Below are positions 44,982 to 59,763 of a DNA stretch of 64,000 nt, piece by piece. Source of the stretch: Helianthus annuus (lineage: Eukaryota > Streptophyta > Magnoliopsida > Asterales > Asteraceae); the NCBI RefSeq assembly GCF_002127325.2, contig NC_035433.2, positions 127,459,695-127,523,694 of the forward strand, written 5' to 3'. Every line of letters starts with the position of its first letter. The stretch's first letter is position 1. The position numbers were made by a program, and so were the translations under genes. Below the pieces are notes generated by a model. That model was not told the DNA's origin, ran no database searches, and saw nothing but the letters and a program-made list of their open reading frames with translations.

Positions 44982-46370
44982 GCTGCATGATTGGGCGATG
45001 ATGGATATTTCGAGACTAGGCCGGAGCCCAATTTTTTAGGATTGGTAGTGGTTTTTTGTGGTAGTGGTGTTTGTGAACAATTATGGTCTGTAATCTCTGA
45101 ACAATAGTTTCTTAGGGTTAAGGATCCCAGATCCTTTAAACAATAGGTAGGATTACAAAAGGTGGAGGGATCCTCTGTTTGGGGGATGAAGCCTTTGTGA
45201 TCCTGCCGCTTTTAATTTCCTGCACAATGCTAAGACCGCATAGACAATGGACACCCTTTGCCAACCCATGTGGACGGGCCACGTTTTGCTGGTAGAAATG
45301 TGGGTTGGCAATTTTGACAACTTTCTTGAAAGGGTTAATGATCCTTTTGTTTAATAATATAACTTAACTTTTCTGGCTTATCTCGTGTTGTTATCCTTAT
45401 CTTCTTGTTTCTTAGTTGTTTTTGTAGTATATTTGTTTAAAGTGGCAAGAGTTGAAAATGTGTTATCCAAACTTAGAGTATGATCCCAGACCAAATATCC
45501 TGATATTGAAAATTTTCAAAGTACTTTAGTTCAAGGATCATAGGTTTGGTTGTCAAAGTATAAGGGTCGGTTAGGATAATGAATATAATCAAAATAGTCA
45601 AGGATCATACCTGAGGATCCAAGTTAGGATCCTAACCTTCAATCGAGACAATCGTAGGTAAGATTTTGATGGATAATAAGGATTAAGGATCCTTATGTGT
45701 TTTACCTTTGACAATCCTGAAAAACGAAGCACAACTTGGGACTAAACCAATGTAAGAAATAAATTAGTAACTGGGGACATGCCCAAAGGATAACTGAGAA
45801 TGATCCCGGAGGATCACTGGGGACAAGCCCAAAGGATAACTGGGGACAAGCCCGAAGGATCGTATGTAAACTGGAGTATGGCCCTTTCTGGCGATTATCC
45901 AAACTTAGTGACATGAAAATGTCAAAACCTTAGCTAACGTGAAAACGTTAGAAACCTTAGGAACGGATGTATGGTACGTCTACCATTATACGTAGGATCC
46001 TGGGTATAGCCAGTACGATGAGGTTGTCAGCCCCGGAAGTGGGTACTGGTCCCAAAGACGTGAACTATATCAGGATCATCGAGCGCTGCTGGCGGAAACT
46101 GGGGATAATCCCAAGGATAACTGGGGTTGGACCCAAGGATCTGTGGTGCTTTTGAAGATCTTTGACGATATGCTGAAGATACCTGAACTATCATAACTCA
46201 AATGTTTCGTGAGTAGAGGATGAAGGATACAGGATCCTTATCCTTTGGTAAAAAGTAAGGAAATGTAAATGTTTCAAGACAAGGACATTACCAGAGTAAG
46301 GATCACTGACATCATCGGGATCCTTCGAGGATACTTCAGTGTGAGGATCACATGCTTGAGGGATCATGTT
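44982..46370. other. Tat-C spacer between aORF and pol; convergent 3' ends
   Basis: This is non-coding. It holds the conserved stem-loop (45258-45311) and diverged copies of the AACTGGGGACAAGCCC repeat (45770-45865), and is saturated with AGGATC. The aORF (plus) and pol (minus) converge on it, so overlapping transcripts are possible. Confidence 0.7.
45258..45311 (+). other. Conserved stem-loop downstream of aORF (Tat-C)
   Basis: TTGCCAACCCA (45258-45268) pairs with TGGGTTGGCAA (45301-45311). The loop differs at a few positions from the Tat-A copy while the stem is unchanged. Confidence 0.75.
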
Positions 46371-49649
<3,279 letters not shown>

Positions 49650-49667
49650 GACATTCCTTGGAGGATA

Positions 49668-49682
49668 CTGTAATTGCTATTG
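49668..49682 (-). promoter_or_regulatory. Putative stop-codon readthrough signal between protease and RT (Tat-C)
   Basis: On the minus strand the frame reads CAA TAG CAA TTA CAG. Protease ends at this TAG (49677-49679) and the pol frame continues without a shift to the Met at 49649. UAG followed by CAA UUA is the classic tobamovirus leaky-stop context, and here the flanking CAA and CAG match too. Tat-1 has TAG CAA TTA at the same place. Confidence 0.7.
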
Positions 49683-50372
49683 CTCCCTTGGCTTCGAGGT
49701 TGGCTTCATAGATGAGGTATAACAATCCTTAGCCTCCTGCTGATCACTGTCGATCTTGATTATCCCCCATGGGCTAGGGAGCTTCACACATTGATGGTAG
49801 GTGGATGGGACTGCTTTCATATCATGTATCCAGGGCCTGCCAAGGATAACGTTGCAACAGGATAAACAGTCAATAACACAAAATTTCTGATAATTATGTA
49901 ATCCTTCCACGTAGATTGGGAGTTTGATGTCCCCCAGAGTTTTCTTCGTTTCTCCACTGAATCCTACAAGCACGGAGGATCTCGGTGTGATGTCTGATTC
50001 TGGGATACCCATTTTCTTCAGAACATCAAGCTGGATAATGTTCACTGAGCTCCCTCCATCAATAAGGATCCTGCGGACAAAATGGTTAGAGATAAAGAGA
50101 GTGATGACTAAACTATCATGGTGAGGATCCTGAATGTTAATGCGATCATCCTCATCAAATGTTATCATCTTCCCTTCTGAGACACTTGATGTTCTAATAG
50201 GCCTTTCACCATTATCCATTTTTGATTCTTTTGCATGTCTTTTGGCCGCCGAGAAGGATGTACCACAGATGTCTGATCCTCCGGATATAAAGTTGATCAC
50301 TTGTGCATTTGCCGGAGGTGCTGGAGCTTTTTCGGGGATCCTTTCAGGATCCTGGGTCCTTTGCTTTTTCAC
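49677..50372 (-). CDS. Tat-C aspartic protease
   Basis: This 231-codon frame has the active site ILIDGGSSVNIIQL near residue 100. D-G-G-S is a Tat-type variant of D-T/S-G. Conserved flaps follow (VGFSGETKKTLGDIKLPIYVEG), then VILGRPWIHDMKAVPSTYHQC. It would cut Gag-Pol. In Tat-1 the protease is in the same frame as gag. Here gag and protease are in different frames because the nucleocapsid segment between them has been deleted, so the first Met is only a nominal start. It ends at the putative leaky UAG. Confidence 0.85.
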   Translation of the reverse strand: MKKQRTQDPERIPEKAPAPPANAQVINFISGGSDICGTSFSAAKRHAKESKMDNGERPIRTSSVSEGKMITFDEDDRINIQDPHHDSLVITLFISNHFVRRILIDGGSSVNIIQLDVLKKMGIPESDITPRSSVLVGFSGETKKTLGDIKLPIYVEGLHNYQKFCVIDCLSCCNVILGRPWIHDMKAVPSTYHQCVKLPSPWGIIKIDSDQQEAKDCYTSSMKPTSKPREQ

Positions 50373-52077
50373 CTAGATTCTGCATTGCAAGGATTAGTTC
50401 ATGATTATCAACGGAAAAACAATATTCTGAGATTGGAGGATATTCTTCATCATCCTCTTCTTGGTCAACAGCATGCACATTCTTGTTCTCATTTCTATGG
50501 TAGGATTTGAATTTGTTGTTCTTGAAGGAGGATCCTTGCTTCTCCTGTTTTGAGGATCCTACTTGTCTCTCCTGGATCCTCTTGTCATCCTCTAGCCGGA
50601 TGAACCTGAGTGCTCGAGTTCTTACTTCATCTAGATTCCTGCATGGTGTCATAACAAGATCATCATAGAATAATGAATCCTTAAGCAGTCCCATTTTGAA
50701 GGCTTCAACAGCCGTAGCCATATCCAAGTTGGGAATGTCTAAGGATTCTTTACTAAATTTGGTTATATAATCCCTTAATGATTCATTATGATTTTGAGTT
50801 ATCCTGTACAAATCACTAGTTAATTTTTCAAATTTTCTGCTACAAGAGAATTGGTTGTTGAATAAATTAACTAAATTAGCAAATGAAGTAATAGAATAAG
50901 GGGGAAGACTTAGCAGCCATTTAAGAGCTGATCCCGTAAGAGTGGATCCAAATCCTTTACATAGGCATGCTTCCTTCAACTTTTCTGGGATAGGATTGAT
51001 CTCCATCCTCTCCCTGTATTGTGCTATATGCTCCTCTGGATCCGTTGTGCCATCATATAGCTTCATGGTAGGGATATGGAACCTTTTGGGTACCTCTGCA
51101 TCACAAATTGGTGGTGCAAAGCGAGATACCTTGTGGCTTCCATCTGCAATCTCTGGGATAGGCTTGACTACCCCTGGAACACTTGAGATCATATCTCTTA
51201 GCTTCTGCAACTCCCTGGCCATAGCATGATTGGTACCTGTATCCTGCATGAATCCATGGTTAGTGGTAGGATAATTATTTAAAGTGTTACCTCCCATTGG
51301 GTTCAAGTTAGGGAACCCATATCGCTGGGATTCTGGAACAACGGAGGGACCAGTGGAAGCAATGGTCTGCATTGGAATGAAGTCCCCTTGATGGACATCT
51401 AGACTTCCTGTTTGCAAACTTTTTAGGGATCCTGGTATCTGGAAGGATCCTGGTGTCTGGGATGATCCTGGAACGAAGGAGGATCCTTGAACCTGGGATG
51501 ATCCTGGAACAAAGGAGGATCCTTGGCCCTGGAATTATCCTGGAAGAAGGTAGGATCCTTGAAACTGCTGTGCCCCCGGATAGGCTCCTGAATTCATGAA
51601 GGATCCCATGTACTGAGGGTAGGATCCTACTGGCTGAAAATGTGAGCCTGATGTCCGAGTTATTGCTGCCGACTTGAGATGTGATCCTCTTGACTCCCCT
51701 ATGATTTGCACGTCCGGGATCCCTGATGGCTGGGAAGTGATCATTGGAGTATCGAAGCTCAAGGATTTGGGCATCAGTGGGGAATGATCCTCTGCCGCTT
51801 TCTTTTGTCTTTTGAGGTCTCCAATTTCCCTGAGGATCCTGTCATTAGTCTCATCCTGCCGCTGCATACGATCCTTCATCTGCAAAATTAAAGCAAATAC
51901 ATCACTAGTACTGGGAATAGAAGAATTCATAGCAGAAGAAGATAGAGGTTTAGAGAAAGTGGGAGTTGATCTCTTCTCAGTATTTTTCTGAGATCCTGCC
52001 GGTGGAGGAGGCAAAGTGGTCTGTGATGAGGTGACTGCAGACATCGCCGTGGACGTGTTCTTCAATGATGAAGCCAT
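50344..52077 (-). pseudogene. Tat-C gag (one stop, nucleocapsid missing)
   Basis: Gag starts at Met 52077 (MASSLKNTSTAMSAV). It has a Pro-rich start, the coiled-coil-like LQMKDRMQRQDETNDRI, the 12-residue QGSSFVPGSSQ repeats (about 51420-51570), and a complete capsid region (SRFAPPICDAEVPKRF to YDDLVMTPCRNLDEV). A TAA at 51535-51537 falls in the repeat region, where Tat-E2 has a Ser codon. After NVHAVDQEED the frame ends at 50344. The zinc-knuckle block seen in Tat-1 (CAFHEDFGHVTEDC) is absent, and the reading joins protease out of frame. The segment from about 51417 to 50344 is otherwise open. Confidence 0.87.
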
Positions 52078-52133
52078 GTAACTCTTTGAAATGATTTCGA
52101 ACAAAATATTTTCTTATGAATGAAGCACCAATT

Positions 52134-52151
52134 GCCCCACGGTGGGCGCCA
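52134..52151 (-). other. Primer binding site, tRNA-Lys type (Tat-C)
   Basis: The minus-strand sequence TGGCGCCCACCGTGGGGC lies three bases after the LTR end. It is complementary to the 3' end of tRNA-Lys(CUU). Confidence 0.9.
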
Positions 52152-52154
52152 AAC

Positions 52155-52881
52155 TGTTTTGGTCAAAAATCACACAAGGATAATGTAACCAAACTTTATG
52201 TAAACGGGGTATGATGCTTGGCTAATTATGAAAGTAAAGGATCACTTCTGTGATAAAGATGCAAAGACACAATGATTTATACGAGGAAAAAGCCCTTGAT
52301 CAATGTATGATCTCCGGCATAAAAAACCTCGGGTGATGGCAACTACCGATCACCAACTTCAATATAAGAAAAATATGATTACAACTTCGGATAGTAATGA
52401 GCTGAGTACAAGGATCACTATTGTTTTGAGCGTCTAAATGTGTGAGAGTTGTGTTGTATGTCGTGTGTGTTCTTCCGAATGAGGAAGAGTGGTATTTATA
52501 TGTGTGTAGGTGACCTATTTTAGGTAGTTAAACTAATATTCAGCTCATTACCCCTTTAGAAATGAGATACAATCTAGCCTAAATAGCCGCCCAAAAATCA
52601 AGCCTTGTTTCCATATCCTGTGCAACGTCTATCTTTAATTAAGCTCTTGCCATAATTGTGATGACGCGTCCCTTGATCATGATGCTTAGAGCGTATTCTG
52701 CTAGATATTCCTGCAAAATAACATTGCATTAAGCGAAGATGATCGTTAGTATGAGGATCCTATAATGTCCCATGATCCTGATCCTGAAGTCCTGCTGAGG
52801 ATCACTGTCTGCCAAAGAAATAAGGATCACTGGTTAGGATCACGTGTAAGGATCACCTATAATAAAAATCCAGCCCTAACA
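52155..52881 (-). repeat. Tat-C 5' LTR (727 bp)
   Basis: On the minus strand it runs from TGTTAGGG (52881) to ACCAAAACA (52155). A TATAAATA box (minus) is at 52493-52500. The intact GTTAA near 52527 marks where Tekay-3 inserted in the other LTR. Confidence 0.93.
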
Positions 52882-52886
52882 ATGGC

Positions 52887-53417
52887 AACTACCGATCACC
52901 AAACTCCAATATAACAAAAAATGGTTACAACTTCGGATGATAATGAGCTGAGTACAAGGATCACTATAGTATCGAGTGTCTAAGCGTGTGAGAAATGTGT
53001 TGTGTGTCTTCCGAATGGGGAAGAGTGTTATATATACAAGTGTGAGTGGCCTATTTTAGGTAAACAAACTAATAATCAGCTCATTACCCCTTTAGAAATA
53101 AAAGTAAATCTAGCCTAAATTATCGCCCTTAAATCATGCCAAGTTTCCATATCCTTCACAACGTTCATCTCTGATTAAGCATATGCCAAAGTTGTAAAGA
53201 CGCGTCCCTTGATTGTGATGCTAAGAACGGATCCTGCTAGACATTCTTGCAAAATGACATTAAGTTCAATGAAAGCAACTGTTAGCATGAGGATCCTATG
53301 ATGGTCCGTGATCCTGATCCTGGAACTCTGCTGAGGATCACTATCTGCCAAAGAAACAAGGATCACTGGTTAGGATCACATGTAAGGATCATGTATTATA
53401 AAAATCCATCCCTAACA
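52887..53417 (-). repeat. Tat-B 3' LTR, second segment
   Basis: It resumes the LTR with CAACTACCGATCACC... after Tat-C and ends CCTAACA. The polypurine tract TTTTGGGGGCAAT follows at 53418-53432. Confidence 0.88.
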
Positions 53418-53535
53418 ATTGCCCCCAAAATATAAGGAGTTCATTGTAAATTAACGAGTTATATTTTGTTCTGATCTTATCTTCAACGGACAACTCGGGT
53501 AACTAGCCGTTATAACCGGACTAGCCGTTGCGATC

Positions 53536-53580
53536 ATTACGTCACTGAAGTGACATCCCTGCAAATCATGATTATAAATA
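53536..53580 (+). promoter_or_regulatory. Putative promoter of the antisense gene in Tat-B
   Basis: TTACGTCA (about 53537-53544) and TATAAATA (53573-53580) are at the same distance from the gene as in Tat-A and Tat-C. Confidence 0.6.
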
Positions 53581-53733
53581 GGAGATAGGGTAAGGATCGA
53601 TTTGCATTTAAATTCAGGATATACTCCCTTTATAATCTCCACCGAAGATTGATCAGGTATTCTCTTTCTTTCTTCCTTTTCTTGCTCTGTTTTTTTTTTT
53701 CTGCTCTTGCTCTGTTTTTGTTTCGCCACAAGT

Positions 53734-55405
53734 ATTTTGCTCCGAAATTCTCCCCATAAGGATCACGAGAAGAGTAGTCCCTTGAAAAGCCAAGGGATCA
53801 TTAAGGACTCTCCTACGGAGAGATGCTGCTTTACCGATGCTCATGTAGATAGGATTCGTCATTGCTTTCCGGCGAATGCTGTTTTCAAATCCTTCACATC
53901 CACTGCTTTGAGTGACTTTGTTTCAGACGCCTGGGTGGTCTTTCCTGCAACTCCGTTTACCATAGGATATTCGTATCCTTTTCCGGCCTTCACCCAATCT
54001 TTCTTTTCTTTGACCGGCATATCTTATATCCAAGCTATGCCGATGATCTGGAGGGTCTTGTATACCTTCGAGAGGATCATCGAGCATGAGGGGATTGATT
54101 TAGGGATGGCAGAGCTGGCCGAGCTTTATGATCTTACCACGTTTGGTTCTCATCGATACTTGCTGAAACGGAAGGCCGGGGAGGATCACCCTGTTCTAAA
54201 GGTTACCAAAAATGATACAAACTGGAAGCGTCATTTCTTCTTTGTGAGGAGGGATACCCTCCCTAATGGGAAGGATCTGCCCAAGGAGTGGGCCACCCAT
54301 GGTAGGATATAGGATCCTGGAAGGATCACCATCAGACTTGTCTCTTATGATGAGGATCACTAATGTCTTTCTTTGTTTTTTGTTTATTGTGCAGCTATCT
54401 CCATTGCTTATCTCAAGTTAACCCCTGCTGCCAGAGAGAGGGTCTTAGCTTTCAAGAAGCTTGATCCTGAAATCAGAAGTTTTCAAGTCACCGTCCAAGA
54501 TTCACAAGAAGTATCCTCCGCATCTGCCACTATGTCAAGTAAGTATCCTTATTAAAAAGTAAGTTATATGTAAGACTGTTTAGTTAGTAAGGGAACTTAT
54601 CTTGTTTTGGTTGTGTAGGCGCTGGGAAATCTGCTAAGTCTGCCAAGTCTGCCTCCAAGTTCGGGATTGATGAACTTGCCAATGTCAAGTCTTCAAGAAA
54701 GAAGACTTCTGTTGCCAGTCCCTCTGCTTCGGCCCCTAAAGCACCTGTTAGGGGTAAGGGAAAGAAGAGAAAGACTTCTGAGGATCTCCAAGGATTTCCC
54801 CTGATCCGCCAACAGTTTCTCGACTATGTCAATGAGGTAAGGATCATTGCCCCTGTCGGTTATCCTTCACGAGTATCCTGCTTGTGTATTCTGCTTGTAT
54901 ATCCTGCTTCTTTGAGGATCACCTGATCCTGAACTTACCCTTTTTTTTTCTTTTGCAGAAACTTGCTGAGATTGAGACCTACCTTGGCCATGTCGAGGAT
55001 CAGGAAAGCCAAATCGCCGACCTCCAACAAATGGGCGTGTTAAAGGATCTCAAGATAGCCGATCTTGAGAAGGAACTCCGGGCTACAAAGGATGAGGCTG
55101 CTCAAAGGCTAATTGACATGGATGGCGAGAAGCAGGAGATCATCCAGGATGCCAAGGTCTCTGCCGCAACCGCTATGTACAAGATACAACTACAAATGGC
55201 TGCGGAGGCTCAGGATCCTGCCTTTGACAAGAGCTCATGGGACGTGGAGGGTTGGAAGGCAAGATTGGCAGAGCTGGAGGATGAGGACGAAGCAGAGGAG
55301 ATCCCAATGCTGGAGGGCGGTGATGCTGACAAGGATCAGGGTGGAGAAGCTGGTGGTGATGGAGCAGCAAAGGTGTTTGCTGCTGGATTGGGCGATGATG
55401 GATAA
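53734..55405 (+). pseudogene. aORF of Tat-B, first complete copy (start codon lost)
   Basis: Exons are inferred at 53734-54301, 54395-54538, 54619-54836 and 54959-55405, with the same splice sites and phases as in Tat-C. The ATG is ATT here, with no nearby in-frame ATG upstream, so translation would need another start. The domain order is unchanged. The usual TGA after AAKV is altered to TTT, adding about nine residues to a TAA created exactly at the junction of a tandem duplication (55403-55405). The rest of the reading is open. Units 2-4 downstream repeat everything from late exon 1 onward. Confidence 0.72.
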
Positions 55406-58400
55406 AGGTTACCAAAAATGATACAAACTGGAAGCGTCATTTCTTCTTTGTGAGGAGGGATACCCTCCCTAATGGGAAGGATCTGCCCAAGGAGTGGGCC
55501 ACCCATGGTAGGATATAGGATCCTGGAAGGATCACCATCAGACTTGTCTCTTATGATGAGGATCACTAATGTCTTTCTTTGTTTTTTGTTTATTGTGCAG
55601 CTATCTCCATTGCTTATCTCAAGTTAACCCCTGCTGCCAGAGAGAGGGTCTTAGCTTTCAAGAAGCTTGATCCTGAAATCAGAAGTTTTCAAGTCACCGT
55701 CCAAGATTCACAAGAAGTATCCTCCGCATCTGCCACTATGTCAAGTAAGTATCCTTATTAAAAAGTAAGTTATATGTAAGACTGTTTAGTTAGTAAGGGA
55801 ACTTATCTTGTTTTGGTTGTGTAGGCGCTGGGAAATCTGCTAAGTCTGCCAAGTCTGCCTCCAAGTTCGGGATTGATGAACTTGCCAATGTCAAGTCTTC
55901 AAGAAAGAAGACTTCTGTTGCCAGTCCCTCTGCTTCGGCCCCTAAAGCACCTGTTAGGGGTAAGGGAAAGAAGAGAAAGACTTCTGAGGATCTCCAAGGA
56001 TTTCCCCTGATCCGCCAACAGTTTCTCGACTATGTCAATGAGGTAAGGATCATTGCCCCTGTCGGTTATCCTTCACGAGTATCCTGCTTGTGTATTCTGC
56101 TTGTATATCCTGCTTCTTTGAGGATCACCTGATCCTGAACTTACCCTTTTTTTTTCTTTTGCAGAAACTTGCTGAGATTGAGACCTACCTTGGCCATGTC
56201 GAGGATCAGGAAAGCCAAATCGCCGACCTCCAACAAATGGGCGTGTTAAAGGATCTCAAGATAGCCGATCTTGAGAAGGAACTCCGGGCTACAAAGGATG
56301 AGGCTGCTCAAAGGCTAATTGACATGGATGGCGAGAAGCAGGAGATCATCCAGGATGCCAAGGTCTCTGCCGCAACCGCTATGTACAAGATACAACTACA
56401 AATGGCTGCGGAGGCTCAGGATCCTGCCTTTGACAAGAGCTCATGGGACGTGGAGGGTTGGAAGGCAAGATTGGCAGAGCTGGAGGATGAGGACGAAGCA
56501 GAGGAGATCCCAATGCTGGAGGGCGGTGATGCTGACAAGGATCAGGGTGGAGAAGCTGGTGGTGATGGAGCAGCAAAGGTGTTTGCTGCTGGATTGGGCG
56601 ATGATGGATAAAGGTTACCAAAAATGATACAAACTGGAAGCGTCATTTCTTCTTTGTGAGGAGGGATACCCTCCCTAATGGGAAGGATCTGCCCAAGGAG
56701 TGGGCCACCCATGGTAGGATATAGGATCCTGGAAGGATCACCATCAGACTTGTCTCTTATGATGAGGATCACTAATGTCTTTCTTTGTTTTTTGTTTATT
56801 GTGCAGCTATCTCCATTGCTTATCTCAAGTTAACCCCTGCTGCCAGAGAGAGGGTCTTAGCTTTCAAGAAGCTTGATCCTGAAATCAGAAGTTTTCAAGT
56901 CACCGTCCAAGATTCACAAGAAGTATCCTCCGCATCTGCCACTATGTCAAGTAAGTATCCTTATTAAAAAGTAAGTTATATGTAAGACTGTTTAGTTAGT
57001 AAGGGAACTTATCTTGTTTTGGTTGTGTAGGCGCTGGGAAGTCTGCTAAGTCTGCCAAGTCTGCCTCCAAGTTCGGGATTGATGAACTTGCCAATGTCAA
57101 GTCTTCAAGAAAGAAGACTTCTGTTGCCAGTCCCTCTGCTTCGGCCCCTAAAGCACCTGTTAGGGGTAAGGGAAAGAAGAGAAAGACTTCTGAGGATCTC
57201 CAAGGATTTCCCCTGATCCGCCAACAGTTTCTCGACTATGTCAATGAGGTAAGGATCATTGCCCCTGTCGGTTATCCTTCACGAGTATCCTGCTTGTGTA
57301 TTCTGCTTGTATATCCTGCTTCTTTGAGGATCACCTGATCCTGAACTTACCCTTTTTTTTCTTTTGCAGAAACTTGCTGAGATTGAGACCTACCTTGGCC
57401 ATGTCGAGGATCAGGAAAGCCAAATCGCCGACCTCCAACAAATGGGCGTGTTAAAGGATCTCAAGATAGCCGATCTTGAGAAGGAACTCCGGGCTACAAA
57501 GGATGAGGCTGCTCAAAGGCTAATTGACATGGATGGCGAGAAGCAGGAGATCATCCAGGATGCCAAGGTCTCTGCCGCAACCGCTATGTACAAGATACAA
57601 CTACAAATGGCTGCGGAGGCTCAGGATCCTGCCTTTTACAAGAGCTCATGGGACGTGGAGGGTTGGAAGGCAAGATTGGCAGAGCTGGAGGATGAGGACG
57701 AAGCAGAGGAGATCCCAATGCTGGAGGGCGGTGATGCTGACAAGGATCAGGGTGGAGAAGCTGGTGGTGATGGAGCAGCAAAGGTGTGAGCTGCTGGATT
57801 GGGCGATGATGGATAAAGGTTACCAAAAATGATACAAACTGGAAGCGTCGTTTCTTCTTTGTGAGGAGGGATACCTTCCCTAATGGGAAGGATCTGCCCA
57901 AGGAGTGGGCCACCCATGGTAGGATATAGGATCCTGGAAGGATCACCATCAGACTTGTCTCTTATGATGAGGATCACTAATGTCTTTCTTTGTTTTTTGT
58001 TTATTGTGCAGCTATCTCCATTGCTTATCTCAAGTTAACCCCTGCTGCCAGAGAGAGGGACTTAGCTTTCAAGAAGCTTGATCCTGAAATCAGAAGTTTT
58101 CAAGTCACCGTCCAAGATTAACAAGAAGTATCCTCCGCATCTGCCACTATGTCAAGTAAGTATCCTTATTAAAAAGTAAGTTATATGTAAGACTGTTTAG
58201 TTAGTAAGGGAACTTATCTTGTTTTGGTTGTGTAGGCGCTGGGAAATCTGCTAAGTCTGCCAAGTCTGCCTCCAAGTTCGGGATTGATGAACTTGCCAAT
58301 GTCAAGTCTTCAAGAAAGAAGACTTCTGTTGCCAGTCCCTCTGCTTCGGCCCCTAAAGCACCTGTTAGGGGTAAGGGAAAGAAGAGAAAGACTTCTGAGG

Positions 58401-59016
58401 ATCTCCAAGGATTTCCCCTGATCCGCCAACAGTTTCTCGACTATGTCAATGAGGTAAGGATCATTGCCCCTGTCGGTTATCCTTCACGAGTATCCTGCTT
58501 GTGTATTCTGCTTGTATATCCTGCTTCTTTGAGGATCACCTGATCCTGAACTTACCCTTTTTTTCTTTTGCAGAAACTTGCTGAGATTGAGACCTACCTT
58601 GGCCATGTCGAGGATCAGGAAAGCCAAATCGCCGACCTCCAACAAATGGGCGTGTTAAAGGATCTCAAGATAGCCGATCTTGAGAAGGAACTCCGGGCTA
58701 CAAAGGATGAGGCTGCTCAAAGGCTAATTGACATGGATGGCGAGAAGCAGGAGATCATCCAGGATGCCAAGGTCTCTGCCGCAACCGCTATGTACAAGAT
58801 ACAACTACAAATGGCTGCGGAGGCTCAGGATCCTGCCTTTGACAAGAGCTCATGGGACGTGGAGGGTTGGAAGGCAAGATTGGCAGAGCTGGAGGATGAG
58901 GACGAAGCAGAGGAGATCCCAATGCTAGGGCGATGATGCTGACAAGGATCAGGGTGGAGAAGCTGGTGGTGATGGAGCAGCAAAGGTGTGAGCTGCTGGA
59001 TTGGGCGATGATGGAT
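54197..59016. repeat. Four tandem copies of a 1.2-kb aORF segment
   Basis: A unit from late exon 1 (AAAGGTTACCAAAAATG) to just past the aORF stop (GGCGATGATGGATA) is repeated at about 54197, 55403, 56609 and 57814. The spacing is 1206, 1206 and 1205 bp. Junctions share the microhomology TA. Copies are nearly identical. Unit 3 has a D-to-Y change and one T fewer in the polypyrimidine tract. Unit 4 has a TAA in exon 2 and a small deletion in exon 4. Each unit keeps all three introns, and exons lie at 55601-55744, 55825-56042, 56165-56611; 56807-56950, 57031-57248, 57370-57789; 58012-58155, 58236-58453, 58574-58936. The duplication is therefore at the DNA level. Confidence 0.92.
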
Positions 59017-59763
59017 ATTTCGAGACTAGGCCGGAGCCCAATTTTTTTTTGAGTTTGGTAGTGGTTTGTTTGTGGTTGTTGGTGTTTGAAACAATTATGG
59101 TTTGTAACTTGAACAATAGTTTTTAGGGTTAAGGATCATGGATCCTTTGGACAATAGGTAGGATTACAAAAGGTGGAGGGATCCTCTGTTTGGGGGATGA
59201 AGCCTTTGTGATCCTGCTGCTTTTAATTTCCTGCACCTGCTAAGACCGCATAGACAATGGACACCCTTTGCCAACCCATGTGGACGGGCCACGTTTTGAT
59301 GGTAGAAATGTGGGTTGGCAATTTTGACAACTTTTTGAAAGGGTTTAAGATCCTTTTGTTAATAATATAACTCTAATCTTTCTGGCTTATCTCGTGTTGT
59401 TATCCTTTATTTATCTTCTTATCTCCCAGTTTTTAGAAACATATTTGTTAGAGTAACAAGAGTTGAGCAAACCATGTTTGATAAATTTAGGATATGATCC
59501 TAGATCAAATATCCTATCATTGAAAATTTTCAAGGATCATAGTTTTAGTTGTCAAAGTGTAGGGGTTGGTTAGTATAATCAAAATAGTCAAGGATCATAC
59601 CTGAGGATCCAAGTTAGGATCCTAACCTTTAATCAGGATAACCATAAGTGAAATTTTAATGGATGATAAGGATCAAGGATCCTTATTTGTTAATCTTCGA
59701 GAACCTGAAAAATGGAACATATCTTGGGACTAAGCCAATGTAAAAGATAAATTAGTAGCTGGG
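59017..59763. other. Tat-B spacer after aORF, with conserved stem-loop
   Basis: It is homologous to the Tat-A and Tat-C spacers. The stem TTGCCAACCCA/TGGGTTGGCAA is at 59268-59278 and 59311-59321. It is non-coding and AGGATC-rich. It is interrupted by Tat-E2 after CTGGG. Confidence 0.75.

Noticed and set aside
51535..51537. A second readthrough stop in Tat-C gag
   Set aside because: It is TAA within a repeat, replaced by Ser in Tat-E2 and without a CARYYA context, so a plain nonsense mutation.
55173..57977. Repeated His/Pro-rich minus-strand frames
   Set aside because: They are antisense shadows of aORF exon 4 in the tandem units.
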